Shown here: piece after piece, positions 18,229 through 27,977 of the stretch
Layout: every line of letters begins with the position of its first letter
Position numbering within the stretch: the first letter of the stretch is position 1
NCBI RefSeq assembly: GCF_003605195.1
Contig: NZ_QYOS01000025.1
Coordinates: 434,001-498,000, forward strand
DNA length: 64,000 nt
Source of the DNA: Aurantiacibacter odishensis
GTDB lineage: Bacteria > Pseudomonadota > Alphaproteobacteria > Sphingomonadales > Sphingomonadaceae
Reading direction: 5' to 3'
Notes under the pieces: generated by a model
The model's database searches: none
Told to the model about the DNA's origin: nothing
The model's input: only the letters and a program-made list of their open reading frames with translations
Translations under genes and position numbers: made by a program

Positions 18229-21200
18229 GTGCCCGACAGCGATCTCCTCCCCAAGCGCACGATCGAACTCGACCCCGATCAGGTAGACGCACCGCCGCGT
18301 GCGGCTTTTGTCGAACTCGGTCTCGTCAGTTGCTTCACATTCCTGCGCGGTGCGTCGGACGCGGTGGACCTCGTGCTGACAGCGCGCAGCCTTGGCTACG
18401 ATGCCATCGGGATCGCCGATGCCAATTCCATGGCCGGCGTCGTACGCGTACATACCGAGGCGAAGACCCTGAAGATGCGACCCGTAATCGGCTGCCGCAT
18501 CGAAACCGTCGAGGGTCTTGCCTTCCTCGCCTATCCCATGAACCGCGCCGCCTACGGTCGGCTCACCACGTTGATTTCCGCAGGGCGCATGGCGACGCTC
18601 AATGGTGAGTGGCAAGACAAGGGCGTGTGCGAGATCAGCATGCAGATGCTCGCCCGCCATGCAGAAGACGTGCAACTGGTCCTCATACCCCCGCCCGGTT
18701 TCCAAGAGAACTTCACCGTGCCCGGCTGGGCCAGCAATGTCGTGGCACTGGATGGCACGCTGCGCGAGGGCGCGGTGACGGGTATGCTGTCGGATATCCT
18801 GCCGCACCTCGCCGCGGGGCTGCCCACGCTGCGCCATCTTGCCGCCAGCTACCTCTACATCGGTGACGATATTGCTCGGATCGATCGGCTCGATGCGCTG
18901 GCCCGCGCCAATGGCCTGTCCCTGCTGGCAACCAACGACGTGCACTACCACGCGCCCGACCGCCGTCCGTTGCAGGACGTGATGACGGCGATCCGCCACA
19001 AGACCACCGTGGCACGCGCCGGACACCTGCTGCACGCCAATGCCGAACGGCACCTGAAAAGCCCCGAACAGATGCAGGTTCTGTTCGCGCGCTGGCCCCA
19101 TGCCATCAGGGCTGCGCGCGAGGTGGCCGATGCCTGCGAATTCAGTCTGGATGAACTGAAATATGAATATCCGGAGGAGATCTATCCCGACGGCATGAGG
19201 CCGCAGGCCCATCTGGAAAGCGAGACCTGGAAAGGTGCAAAACGGCGTTATCCCAGTGGCTTGCCGGATACGGTGAAGAAAACACTTGAGCGTGAGCTTG
19301 CGCTGATCGGCAAGCTGGACCTTGCCCGTTATTTCCTCACTATCAAGGATATCGTCGATTTCGCCCGTTCGGTTGATCCTCCCATCCTGTGCCAGGGGCG
19401 CGGCAGCGCGGCGAACTCGGCGGTATGCTATTGCCTCGAGATCACCTCGGTCGATCCGGCCAAGCACCAGCTTTTGTTCGACCGCTTCATCTCTGAAGAG
19501 CGCAAGGAGCCGCCCGATATCGATGTCGATTTCGAGCACGAGCGGCGCGAGGAGGTAATCCAGCACATCTACAGGAAATACGGCCGCCACCGTGCCGGGC
19601 TGACCGCCACCGTCATCCACTACCGCCCGCGCATGGCGATCCGTGAGGTAGGCAAGGCGATGGGCTTGTCCGAGGATGTGACCAGCGCTCTGGCACGCAC
19701 CGTCTGGGGCGGATGGGGCAAGGAGGTGAGCGAGAAGCACGCGGCGGAAACCGGCATGGACGTGACCGATCCTCACCTGCGACGGGTTCTGAAGCTTACC
19801 GAGCAAATGGTTGGTATGCCACGGCATTTATCGCAGCACGTGGGCGGTTTCATCCTGACCGACGGCCCTCTCACCGAGACCGTGCCCATCGGCAATGGTG
19901 CCATGCCCGATCGCAGTTTCATCGAGTGGGACAAGGACGATATCGAGGCGCTCGGCATCTTGAAAGTGGACGTGCTGGCGCTGGGCATGCTCACCTGCAT
20001 CAAGAAATGTCTCGACCTGCTGGAGGATCATCACGACCGGCCGCTGACTCTGGCGAGCGTGCCGCGAGAGGACCCGGAAACCTACGAGATGCTGCGCAAG
20101 GGGGATTCGCTCGGCGTGTTCCAGGTTGAAAGCCGGGCGCAGATGAACATGCTACCACGCCTGCGCCCGCGCGAGTTCTACGACCTCGTGATCCAGGTCG
20201 CCATCGTGCGACCCGGCCCGATCCAGGGCGACATGGTGCACCCCTACCTCAAGCGGCGCCGGGGCGCCGAACAGGTGCAAATCCCTGCGCCTTCGCCCGA
20301 TCATGGCCCGCCCGATGAGCTATCCAGTATTCTGGAGCGCACGCTAGGCGTGCCGATCTTCCAAGAACAGGCGATGAAGATCGCGCTGGATGCGGCCAAG
20401 TTCTCCAGCGCGGAGGCGAACCGGCTGCGCAAGGCCATGGCTACTTTCCGCAGCCGCGGCATGGTGGACGAGCTTCAGGACATGATGGTGGAGCGCATGG
20501 TAACGCGCGGTTACGACCGCGACTTTGCCCAGCGCTGCTTCAACCAGATACGCGGCTTTGGCGAATACGGATTTCCCGAAAGCCATGCCGCCAGCTTCGC
20601 GCACCTCGTCTATGTCTCCAGCTGGCTGAAATGCCATTTCCCGGCCGCTTTCGCCTGCGGCTTGCTCAACTCGCAGCCTATGGGCTTCTACGCGCCTGCC
20701 CAGATCGTGCGCGATGCGAGGGAGCACGGCGTGCAGGTGCTGCCGGTGGATGTGAACCGCAGTGAATGGGATTGCACGTTGGAAGTGATCGGCAAGGCTG
20801 ATGATGCAAAAGGCGGCCGGCTCGATCGGCACATCGCCTTGCGCCTGGGGCTGAGGCAGGTCGACGGCCTGCCCGAACACGTGGCGGCAGCGCTTGTCAC
20901 CGTGCGCGCGGAGAGCGGACCCTTTGCCGATGTTGCCGAACTGCGAGACCGGGCGCGCGTGCCTGTCACCCATATCGAGCGCCTCGCCAGCGCCGATGCC
21001 TTTGGCTCGCTGGACATGTCGCGCAGGCAGGCTTTGTGGGATGCGCGCAGCCTTGTCGGCGGTTCGGACCTGCCGCTTTTCGCCCATGCCGATGAGCGTG
21101 ACGAGGGCGCGGAGCAGGGCAGGGCGATCCTGCCGAAGATGCCGTTGTCCGAAGAAGTGGTGGCCGATTACCAGACCACGCGCCTCAGCCTGAAAGCGCA

Positions 21201-21747
21201 TCCCATGTCGTTCCTGCGCGCCAGCCTGGCAGAGCGCGGTTTCGTACGGGCCTGCGACCTGCGGGGGCGCAAGTTTCGCTCGATGGTGAATGTTGCAGGC
21301 GTGGTTCTGATTCGCCAGCGACCGGGCAGCGCGAAAGGCGTGTGCTTCATCACGCTGGAGGACGAGACCGGGGTTATCAACCTCGTGGTGTGGCCCGACC
21401 TGAAAGAAAAGCAGCGGACCGTGGTGATGGGGTCGCGGCTGATGGAAGTGCGCGGGCGGGTGGAATACGATGACGAAGTGATCCACGTCATCGCCCATCA
21501 CATGACCGATGCAACGCAGGCCCTGCATCGCCTGTCGGACGACCTGCTCAACGCGCCTGTCGCCCGTGCTGACCATGTGAACAGCCCGCTGCAGGGACGG
21601 CTCAACCCACGGGACGACCTGCGCAGTGGCTCTGACGACCCAGCTAACCAGGCGATTCGCCCGCGCGACCTGATTGACCAGTTGCCCAATACCAGGGGCC
21701 ATCCGCGAAATGTGCGGATCATTCCCAAGTCCCGCGACTTTCATTGA
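18229..21747 (+). CDS. dnaE2: DnaE2, error-prone replicative-type DNA polymerase
   Basis: C-family DNA polymerase of about 1172 residues, slightly longer than most DnaE2. It starts at GTG 18229. It has an N-terminal PHP domain (FVELGLVSCFTFLRGASDAVDL), the palm with catalytic aspartates in PPDIDVDF (Asp430, Asp432, Asp434), fingers and helix-hairpin-helix regions (GFPESHAASFAHLVYVSSWLKCHFP) and a C-terminal OB fold (VNVAGVVLIRQRPGSAKGVCFITLEDETG). DnaE2 does SOS mutagenesis with ImuA/ImuB, encoded 6.7 kb upstream in a separate LexA-controlled unit. Here it shares a transcript with the radical-SAM and UdgX genes. Confidence 0.95.
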   Translation: MPDSDLLPKRTIELDPDQVDAPPRAAFVELGLVSCFTFLRGASDAVDLVLTARSLGYDAIGIADANSMAGVVRVHTEAKTLKMRPVIGCRIETVEGLAFLAYPMNRAAYGRLTTLISAGRMATLNGEWQDKGVCEISMQMLARHAEDVQLVLIPPPGFQENFTVPGWASNVVALDGTLREGAVTGMLSDILPHLAAGLPTLRHLAASYLYIGDDIARIDRLDALARANGLSLLATNDVHYHAPDRRPLQDVMTAIRHKTTVARAGHLLHANAERHLKSPEQMQVLFARWPHAIRAAREVADACEFSLDELKYEYPEEIYPDGMRPQAHLESETWKGAKRRYPSGLPDTVKKTLERELALIGKLDLARYFLTIKDIVDFARSVDPPILCQGRGSAANSAVCYCLEITSVDPAKHQLLFDRFISEERKEPPDIDVDFEHERREEVIQHIYRKYGRHRAGLTATVIHYRPRMAIREVGKAMGLSEDVTSALARTVWGGWGKEVSEKHAAETGMDVTDPHLRRVLKLTEQMVGMPRHLSQHVGGFILTDGPLTETVPIGNGAMPDRSFIEWDKDDIEALGILKVDVLALGMLTCIKKCLDLLEDHHDRPLTLASVPREDPETYEMLRKGDSLGVFQVESRAQMNMLPRLRPREFYDLVIQVAIVRPGPIQGDMVHPYLKRRRGAEQVQIPAPSPDHGPPDELSSILERTLGVPIFQEQAMKIALDAAKFSSAEANRLRKAMATFRSRGMVDELQDMMVERMVTRGYDRDFAQRCFNQIRGFGEYGFPESHAASFAHLVYVSSWLKCHFPAAFACGLLNSQPMGFYAPAQIVRDAREHGVQVLPVDVNRSEWDCTLEVIGKADDAKGGRLDRHIALRLGLRQVDGLPEHVAAALVTVRAESGPFADVAELRDRARVPVTHIERLASADAFGSLDMSRRQALWDARSLVGGSDLPLFAHADERDEGAEQGRAILPKMPLSEEVVADYQTTRLSLKAHPMSFLRASLAERGFVRACDLRGRKFRSMVNVAGVVLIRQRPGSAKGVCFITLEDETGVINLVVWPDLKEKQRTVVMGSRLMEVRGRVEYDDEVIHVIAHHMTDATQALHRLSDDLLNAPVARADHVNSPLQGRLNPRDDLRSGSDDPANQAIRPRDLIDQLPNTRGHPRNVRIIPKSRDFH

Positions 21748-21749
21748 GG

Positions 21750-22475
21750 ATGACGCGCAAACGCAAATGGCCCCGGCCTCCTACCGATGACCGGAAACTG
21801 GTCTTTGCGCTGATCCTGTTGACCTTGCTGCTGGGGGCGCGCGTCTTTCTGGCAGAGAATCCGCAGCACAATCCGTGGGCCCCGCTGGATTTGCGGGACG
21901 AGCGTGGCTGGGCCACGCAAACCAAGCTTTCAGGCCTGCGCGGCGATTCACAGGGTTGCAGGGCTGTGCTGGATCGTAGCGAGATCGCCTTTTCTGCCTT
22001 GCCCGCTACGGGCGAGGGGCAATGCCGCCGTGACGATCGATTGACGCTGGATGCAGTGCCATTTGCTCCGCGTTTTCCGGAGATGACATGCCCGGTCGCC
22101 ACCGGGTTGGTGCTGTGGCTGGAGAAGGATGTGCAGGCGCTCGCGCAGGATATTCTCGGCAGCAGCGTGGAGCGTGTCGAGCAACTGGGCACCTACAGCT
22201 GTCGCCGCATGTATGGCGATGCCGACGCGGCGTGGAGCGAACATGCAACCGGCAATGCGATCGACATCGCAGGCTTCCGCTTGACCGATGGCAGAACCGT
22301 CACTGTGCTGGAGGACTGGGATAACGGCCGTGACGAAGACCGCTTCCTGACGGCGGTGCGTGATGCTGCCTGCGACAGCTTCGGCACCGTCCTCTCACCC
22401 GATTACAACGCCGCCCATGCAGACCACTTCCATCTGGACCAGGGGCGCAGCCCTGCAATGGGTGCTTGCCGATAA
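21750..22475 (+). CDS. extensin-like C-terminal domain protein
   Basis: 241 residues from the ATG at 21750, 2 nt after the dnaE2 stop; a TTG at 21744 would overlap dnaE2. It has an N-terminal basic stretch and one membrane helix (about 20-36), then an extracytoplasmic domain. SEHATGNAIDI and HADHFHLDQG carry the His, Asp and His zinc-type residues of LAS peptidases (MepA/DacB-like extensin C-terminal family). Five or more Cys suggest disulfides. It may trim peptidoglycan, but no substrate is proven. Its place directly behind dnaE2 suggests SOS co-expression. Confidence 0.83.
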   Translation: MTRKRKWPRPPTDDRKLVFALILLTLLLGARVFLAENPQHNPWAPLDLRDERGWATQTKLSGLRGDSQGCRAVLDRSEIAFSALPATGEGQCRRDDRLTLDAVPFAPRFPEMTCPVATGLVLWLEKDVQALAQDILGSSVERVEQLGTYSCRRMYGDADAAWSEHATGNAIDIAGFRLTDGRTVTVLEDWDNGRDEDRFLTAVRDAACDSFGTVLSPDYNAAHADHFHLDQGRSPAMGACR

Positions 22476-22507
22476 TCGGTCTGCGCAACATCTGCTGCTG
22501 ACAACAA

Positions 22508-22533
22508 AAAACCCCCGCCGAAGCGAGGGTTTT
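22508..22533. terminator. bidirectional rho-independent terminator
   Basis: Hairpin with AAAACCCCCGC and GCGAGGGTTTT arms (one C-A mismatch) around a CGAA loop, with A-run and T-run ends. It lies between the extensin-like gene on the plus strand and the small minus-strand gene at 22556, so it would end both. Confidence 0.82.
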
Positions 22534-22555
22534 CCGTAATTCCCAGAAGTGCTGA

Positions 22556-22786
22556 TCAGGCGCTGACCGGCACGTCCTCATCTTCGTTGTCTTCGATGAG
22601 AAGAACAACGCCGACGGCAGCAGCTGCAGCCAGAGCAACGACCAGAACCGTGCCAGCGCCGCCTTCACCAAGCTCTTCGTCCTGAGCGACGGCAGCAGCG
22701 TCACGCACGGTCGGTGCTGCGGCTGCGGTAAGGGTCGTGCCGGCAATGAGGCCAGCGGCGAGCGTGCTTGCAATAATCTTTTTCAT
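22556..22786 (-). CDS. small secreted or membrane protein of unknown function
   Basis: 76 residues. A signal peptide (MKKIIASTLAAGLIAGTTLTAAAA) is followed by a short linker, a second Ala/Val-rich hydrophobic helix (about 45-63) and an acidic tail (EDNEDEDVPVSA). Not recognised as any family. Start ATG 22786 with an A/G-rich upstream (AAGAGGGAAAAGA). The open frame, signal peptide and following terminator make it a real gene. Function unknown. Confidence 0.7.
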   Translation of the reverse strand: MKKIIASTLAAGLIAGTTLTAAAAPTVRDAAAVAQDEELGEGGAGTVLVVALAAAAAVGVVLLIEDNEDEDVPVSA

Positions 22787-22946
22787 TCTTTTCCCTCTTA
22801 AATCGGAGGCACTTGAGTTGAGAATGCCTTACTCGGGTAACTCACTAATGTGAAGCCGCATCAGTGCCTTTCGTTCCGGATCGGGCCTAATTTGCGACGA
22901 ACCGTTGCAAAGTGGACACTGAGATCGTTCGAAAACAATCACTTCG

Positions 22947-22960
22947 ATCAAACGTTTGAT
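22947..22960. promoter_or_regulatory. 14-bp palindrome ATCAAACGTTTGAT
   Basis: Perfect inverted repeat in the 234-nt gap between phoB and the small secreted-protein gene, about 160 nt upstream of the latter. It looks like an operator for a dimeric regulator, but no partner is known. Several TTCGA motifs surround it. Confidence 0.3.
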
Positions 22961-23020
22961 ATCGAAAGCATCGCTGCAATGCAATAACGGCCCGCATCCG
23001 TAAGACCCCGCAGAAAGGCT

Positions 23021-23710
23021 TTAAACTGGCTCCAGAGCATACCCCGCAGAACGCACCGTGCGAATCGGGTCGCGTGCGTTTTCCAGCGAGATTGCCTTGC
23101 GCAGGCGCCGGATGTGGACGTCCACCGTACGCTCCTCGATCTCACTGCCAGTGCCCCAGACCGCATCCAGCAACTGCCCGCGAGAGAAAACGCGGCGGGG
23201 ATGCTCCATGAAAAACTTGATGAGCCGGTATTCGGTCGGCCCGATCTGCAGCGCCTTGCCGCGTCGTTCGACCCGGTGAGCAACCGGGTCCAGCTTGAGG
23301 TCGCCAGCCTCTATCGTCTCTCCGGCAAGGGCAGGGCGAACGCGGCGCAGCACGGCGGACACGCGGGCCAGAAGTTCTCGCGGCGAGAACGGCTTCGTCA
23401 GGTAGTCGTCGGCACCGGTTTCCAGGCCCCGAACCCTGTCGTCCTCCGCTTCGCGTGCGGTCAGCATGATGATGGGCACGTGCGCGGTGGCCTTGTCGCG
23501 GCGCAGGCGGCGGCACACTTCGATGCCGGTCGTGCCCTCGATCATCCAGTCGAGGATCACGAGGTCCGGCGTGTCTTCCGCTGCCATGATGAGGGCATCG
23601 TCGCCATCGGCGGTAATGCGCACGTCGTAACCTTCGCTCTCGAAACGGTATTCGAGCAGTTCGGCGAGGGCAGTATCGTCTTCGACAAGCAGCAGTTTCG
23701 GCGCGGACAT
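23021..23710 (-). CDS. phoB: PhoB, phosphate regulon response regulator
   Basis: 229 residues: a CheY-like receiver (acceptor Asp54 in VILDWMIEG) and a C-terminal OmpR/PhoB winged helix (SRGQLLDAVWGTGSEIEERTVDVHIRRLRKAI). When phosphorylated by PhoR under phosphate starvation it binds Pho boxes and activates the pst genes and the porin gene upstream. It is the last gene of the pst-pho run, about 115 nt from phoU. Start ATG 23710. Confidence 0.95.
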   Translation of the reverse strand: MSAPKLLLVEDDTALAELLEYRFESEGYDVRITADGDDALIMAAEDTPDLVILDWMIEGTTGIEVCRRLRRDKATAHVPIIMLTAREAEDDRVRGLETGADDYLTKPFSPRELLARVSAVLRRVRPALAGETIEAGDLKLDPVAHRVERRGKALQIGPTEYRLIKFFMEHPRRVFSRGQLLDAVWGTGSEIEERTVDVHIRRLRKAISLENARDPIRTVRSAGYALEPV

Positions 23711-23824
23711 AATCTATCAGACCCTCTGGATCGCGGCACCGGAGATGATGCCGCCAAGGGCCTGATATTTCAATTCTGTGTCAGATTTGTTGCACGCACG
23801 CCGATTACCGACGCCAGCATGCAA

Positions 23825-24493
23825 TTACCGCTCGATATCGTCCGGATATGACCCGGTGGCGGAGTAGTGGACCATTTCCGCTACGTTCGTGGCATGGTCC
23901 CCGATCCGCTCCAGGTTGCGGGCGATGAACAGCAATTGCGCCGCGCTGCTGATGGTAGCCGGGTTCTCCACCATGTGGCTGACGAGATTGCGGAAGATGC
24001 TGTCGTAGAAAGCATCGACCTTGTCGTCGCGCTGGATCACCTCGCGCGCCATCACCGGGTCGCGCGCGGCATAGGCGGTGAGGACATCGTGGACCATCTC
24101 GGCCGCCACTTCGCCCATGGCGGGCAGCAGGGTAAGCGGTTCGAACTTCGTGCGCCCCTCAATGCGGCCTACGCGCTTGGCGATGTTCTTCGCATAGTCG
24201 CCGATGCGTTCCACCACGCCGCCGATCTTGAGCGCGGCGACGATCTCGCGAAGGTCGTCAGCCATCGGCGCGCGCAAGGCAAGCACGCGCACGGCCATGG
24301 CGTCTACTTCGGTTTCCAGCGCGTCGAGCTTGGCGTCGCGTTCCACGACTTCGGCGGCGAGCGCTTCGTCGCCGTTCACAAGGGCCTGAAGCGCCTGCTG
24401 GATAGCGACCTCGGCAAGTCCGCCCATCTCCGCGATCAGGCCGCGCAGGCGGGTGATGTCTTCATCGAATGCCTTAACTGTATGCTCGACCAT
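23825..24493 (-). CDS. phoU: PhoU, phosphate signalling regulator
   Basis: 222 residues, two three-helix PhoU repeats. EVVERDAKLDALETEVD and VIQRDDKVDAFYDSIFRN contain the acidic E/D-x3-D metal-binding motifs, and RNLERIGDHATNVAEMV is the classic PhoU signature. PhoU links the Pst transporter to PhoR and keeps the system off in high phosphate. ATG 24493 overlaps the pstB stop by 1 nt (TGATG). Confidence 0.96.
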   Translation of the reverse strand: MVEHTVKAFDEDITRLRGLIAEMGGLAEVAIQQALQALVNGDEALAAEVVERDAKLDALETEVDAMAVRVLALRAPMADDLREIVAALKIGGVVERIGDYAKNIAKRVGRIEGRTKFEPLTLLPAMGEVAAEMVHDVLTAYAARDPVMAREVIQRDDKVDAFYDSIFRNLVSHMVENPATISSAAQLLFIARNLERIGDHATNVAEMVHYSATGSYPDDIER

Positions 24494-25323
24494 CAGCCGT
24501 ACCGTCCCGTGATGTAATCCTGCGTGCGTTGCTCTGTCGGATTAGTGAAAATGTCCGACGTGTGTCCATATTCCACCAGGTTTCCGAGGTGGAAAAAGGC
24601 AGTGCGCTGCGAAACGCGTGCGGCCTGCTGCATGGAGTGCGTGACGATCACGATACCATAACGGCCGCGCAGTTCGTCGATCAATTCCTCGATCTTTGCC
24701 GTGGCGATGGGATCGAGAGCGGAACACGGTTCGTCCATGAGGATGACTTCGGGATCCACTGCGATGGCACGCGCGATGCACAAGCGCTGCTGCTGCCCGC
24801 CGGAAAGCGCGGTGCCGGAATCGGTCAGGCGATCCTTCACTTCTTCCCACAGACCGGCGCGGCGCAGGCTCTTCTCCACGATGTTGTCGAGATCGGGCTT
24901 GGCATCGGCGAGGCCATGGATCTTGGGGCCGTAGGCAATGTTGTCATAAATCGACTTTGGGAAGGGGTTCGGCTTCTGGAACACCATGCCTACCCGCGCG
25001 CGAAGTTGCACCACATCCATCCCGCTGGCGTAGATATCCTCGCCGTCCAGTTCGATCGTGCCGGTGACACGGGCCGAGGGAATGGTGTCGTTCATGCGGT
25101 TGAGTGCGCGCAGAAAAGTGGACTTGCCGCAGCCCGACGGACCGATGAAGGCCGTCACGAACTCGGTATAGACATCGATATCGACACTATCGATGGCTTT
25201 CTTCTGCCCATAGTACACGTCCACATCGCGGGCGCGCATCTTGGGCTCGCCGGTTTCGATGTTCTCATGCTCGAGCGACTTGTTCGCCTGATTTGCGAGG
25301 GGGCTGTCAGCTATGTCGGCCAT
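24493..25323 (-). CDS. pstB: PstB, phosphate ABC transporter ATPase
   Basis: 276 residues from the ATG at 25323 in a TGATG overlap with pstA; a GTG two codons upstream is less likely. Walker A GPSGCGKS (61-68), ABC signature LSGGQQQR, Walker [14 protein letters not shown] and the switch His in VTHSMQQA are all intact. It drives phosphate import through PstC and PstA in the inner membrane. Confidence 0.97.
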   Translation of the reverse strand: MADIADSPLANQANKSLEHENIETGEPKMRARDVDVYYGQKKAIDSVDIDVYTEFVTAFIGPSGCGKSTFLRALNRMNDTIPSARVTGTIELDGEDIYASGMDVVQLRARVGMVFQKPNPFPKSIYDNIAYGPKIHGLADAKPDLDNIVEKSLRRAGLWEEVKDRLTDSGTALSGGQQQRLCIARAIAVDPEVILMDEPCSALDPIATAKIEELIDELRGRYGIVIVTHSMQQAARVSQRTAFFHLGNLVEYGHTSDIFTNPTEQRTQDYITGRYG

Positions 25324-26582
25324 CACCACTTCTTCTCGAATCGATTACGCAGGTAAATGGCGAGGCCATTCATCAGCAGGAGGAATATCAATAGCACGAT
25401 GATCGCCGCGCTGGTGCGTTCCACGAAACCGCGGTCGATCTCGTCGGACCACAGGAAGATCTGCATCGGCAGGACCGTGGCATTGTCGGTGAAGCCCTCG
25501 GGCGGACTGGCAACGAAGGCACGCATGCCGATCAGCAGCAGCGGTGCGGTTTCGCCAAGCGCGCGGGCCATGCCGATGATCGTGCCGGTCAAGATGCCTG
25601 GCAGAGCGAGGGGAAGCACGTGATGGAACACCACCTGCACCGGTGATGCCCCGATGGCGAGCGCGCCGTCGCGGATCGAGGGTGGTACGGCCTTGATGGC
25701 GTTGCGCCCGGCGATCACGATCACGGGCATCGTCATCAACGCCAGCGTCATACCGCCGATAAGAGGGGCGGAACGATAGCTGGGAAAAATCCACAGGAAC
25801 ACCGCAAGACCCAGCAGACCGAAGATGATGGAGGGCACCGCCGCCAGGTTGTTGATCGAGACTTCGATCAGGTCAGTCCAGCGGTTCTTTGGCGCGTATT
25901 CTTCGAGGTAGAGGGCCGCCAGCACCCCGATGGGAAAAGCCAGCAGCAGCGTGACGATCATGGTCAGGATCGAGCCCTTGAGCGCACCCCAGATACCTAC
26001 CAGCTGCGGGTCCGTGGCATCCGAGCGCGACAGGAATCCTTCGTCGAAATTGTCGGCCAAATGGCCTTCTTCGGCCAGCCTTTGGGCCAGCGGCTGAAGA
26101 TCGGCGCTGCCGTCCCCCGCATAGGCACTGGCGAGCGATTCGTCGGTCGGGAGCCAGAATTCCTGCTGACCGCGCGCAAGGCTGGGGTCGGCAGCGATTT
26201 CCTGTGCGACCAAGCGCCACGATTCGCTGTTGACGTGCGCGGCCGCTTCCTCGCCCAGCGCCTGCTCCGCGCTGAAAATGATGATGTCGCGCATCCCCTG
26301 CCGCTCAAGCGACTGGACGACCGCGCGTTCGTCCTCAGGATTGGCGGGAATGGTGACGGGGGCATTGGTAAAGTCCACCGGCACGCGCAGTTCCGTTCGC
26401 TGGAAACCGCCGATGCCGTTCATCGCCATGGTGACCAGCAGGAACACCAGCACGGCAATCGAGAAGACGATCGCGCCGAGGCCGATCGCCTTGAAGCGCT
26501 TCTCTGCCGCATAGCGGTTTTTCAGGCGCGCCTCGAAAGCGGCCGTGCGCGTCGGGCGGACGTTGTGGGCCACGTCATTCAT
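25323..26582 (-). CDS. pstA: PstA, phosphate ABC transporter permease
   Basis: 419 residues, longer than E. coli PstA (about 296) because a periplasmic insert (about 70-185) follows the first helix. This long form is usual in sphingomonads. The permease core has about six helices and the coupling loop with the EAA-like motif [24 protein letters not shown]. It overlaps pstC by 8 nt. Confidence 0.93.
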   Translation of the reverse strand: MNDVAHNVRPTRTAAFEARLKNRYAAEKRFKAIGLGAIVFSIAVLVFLLVTMAMNGIGGFQRTELRVPVDFTNAPVTIPANPEDERAVVQSLERQGMRDIIIFSAEQALGEEAAAHVNSESWRLVAQEIAADPSLARGQQEFWLPTDESLASAYAGDGSADLQPLAQRLAEEGHLADNFDEGFLSRSDATDPQLVGIWGALKGSILTMIVTLLLAFPIGVLAALYLEEYAPKNRWTDLIEVSINNLAAVPSIIFGLLGLAVFLWIFPSYRSAPLIGGMTLALMTMPVIVIAGRNAIKAVPPSIRDGALAIGASPVQVVFHHVLPLALPGILTGTIIGMARALGETAPLLLIGMRAFVASPPEGFTDNATVLPMQIFLWSDEIDRGFVERTSAAIIVLLIFLLLMNGLAIYLRNRFEKKW

Positions 26583-27960
26583 AAGCTTCGCGGAACCTCT
26601 TAACGATGCGCAGCGCGATGATGTTGAGAACCAGCGTCACCAGGAACAGTACGAAGCCCAGCGCAAAGGCGGCGAGGGTGGAGGCCGAATCGAGGCTGGC
26701 TTCGCCGGTCAGGTTGGCGACGATCTGGTACGTCACCGTGGTCATGGCTTCCAGCGGATTGGCGGAAAGGCGCGCAGTGGCGCTGGCAGCCATCACCACG
26801 ATCATGGTTTCGCCGATGGCACGACTGATCGCCAGCATGATGCCGGCAACGATGCCGGGCAGGGCAGCGGGCACCAGCACGCGCTTGATCGTCTCGTTCT
26901 GCGTGGCGCCCATGGCGAGCGAGCCGTCCTTCATTGCCTGCGGCACGGCGGCGATGGAGTCGTCGGCCATTGAAGACACGAAGGGAATGATCATTACGCC
27001 CATTACCAGGCCTGCCGCCAGCGCGCTCTCGCTGGACGGGTTCTGCACGCCCAGCGACATGGCGATGTCGCGAATGGCCGGCGCGATGGTGAGCGCGGCG
27101 AAGTAGCCATAAACCACCGTCGGCACGCCCGCGAGCACTTCCAACGCTGGCTTCAGCCAGGTGCGCACGCGCGGTGCGGCATACTGGTTGAGATAGATCG
27201 CGCTCATCATGCCCAGCGGAATGGCAACGATCATGGCGATGACTACGCCGATGAAGAAGGTGCCCCAGAAAAGCGGCACCGCTCCGTAGCGTTCGGGATC
27301 GGGGTTCGATCCGTCAGTCATCGGGTTGGGCGACCAGTTGACGCCGGTGAGGAAATCGATCGGATTGACCATGCCGAAAAAGCGCACGGTCTCGAACACC
27401 AGGCTGGCGACGATACCGAGCGTGGTGAGAATGGCGACAAGCGAAGCAATCAGCAGAACGCCGAGTACGGCCCGCTCGACACGCGTGTGCGCCCGGAAAT
27501 CGGGTTTGAGGCGCAGGAATGCCCATGCGCCGCCCGCCAGCGCGATCAGGATCGTCACAACCAGGCCGATGATGTTGTAGCGGGTGAGCGCTTCGTCGAA
27601 AGGCTCGACCAAGGCCGCTGCTTCCGGGTTGAAGACGCCGGGCGCGGCACCGGTTGCCACGGCGCGGGCCTCGGCCAGCATCGTCTCGCGCTGCATTCCG
27701 AAAGCAGGCAGATCGGCCGCCGCCGGGCTCGCCAGCACGTGCTGGATCACCAGGTTATCGGCAATCTGCGCCCAGATCAGCGCAAACAGCAGAGTGGGGA
27801 CGACAATCCACAACGCGGCATACCACGCGTGGTAGTTGGGCAGGGAGGCAATGCGCTTGCCCCCATGGGCGCGCCGGAACATCGCGGCGCGCGAACGGGC
27901 GACCAGCCAGCCGGCCAGCCCCAGTCCAAGGACTAATAGGATCAGGGTACTGGCCGACAT
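26575..27960 (-). CDS. pstC: PstC, phosphate ABC transporter permease
   Basis: 461 residues with a long N-terminal extension (a helix at 1-20, then helices and a periplasmic loop) before the standard permease. The EAA-type loop reads SIAAVPQAMKDGSLAMGATQNETIK. It pairs with PstA to form the phosphate channel. The stop lies 17 nt downstream of pstS on the same strand. Confidence 0.94.
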   Translation of the reverse strand: MSASTLILLVLGLGLAGWLVARSRAAMFRRAHGGKRIASLPNYHAWYAALWIVVPTLLFALIWAQIADNLVIQHVLASPAAADLPAFGMQRETMLAEARAVATGAAPGVFNPEAAALVEPFDEALTRYNIIGLVVTILIALAGGAWAFLRLKPDFRAHTRVERAVLGVLLIASLVAILTTLGIVASLVFETVRFFGMVNPIDFLTGVNWSPNPMTDGSNPDPERYGAVPLFWGTFFIGVVIAMIVAIPLGMMSAIYLNQYAAPRVRTWLKPALEVLAGVPTVVYGYFAALTIAPAIRDIAMSLGVQNPSSESALAAGLVMGVMIIPFVSSMADDSIAAVPQAMKDGSLAMGATQNETIKRVLVPAALPGIVAGIMLAISRAIGETMIVVMAASATARLSANPLEAMTTVTYQIVANLTGEASLDSASTLAAFALGFVLFLVTLVLNIIALRIVKRFREAYE

Positions 27961-27977
27961 GGGTCTAGGTTAAAGTC

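Noticed and set aside
18112-19827. 571-codon open frame opposite udgX and dnaE2
   Set aside because: Antisense of the DnaE2 PHP and palm regions; no recognisable domain.
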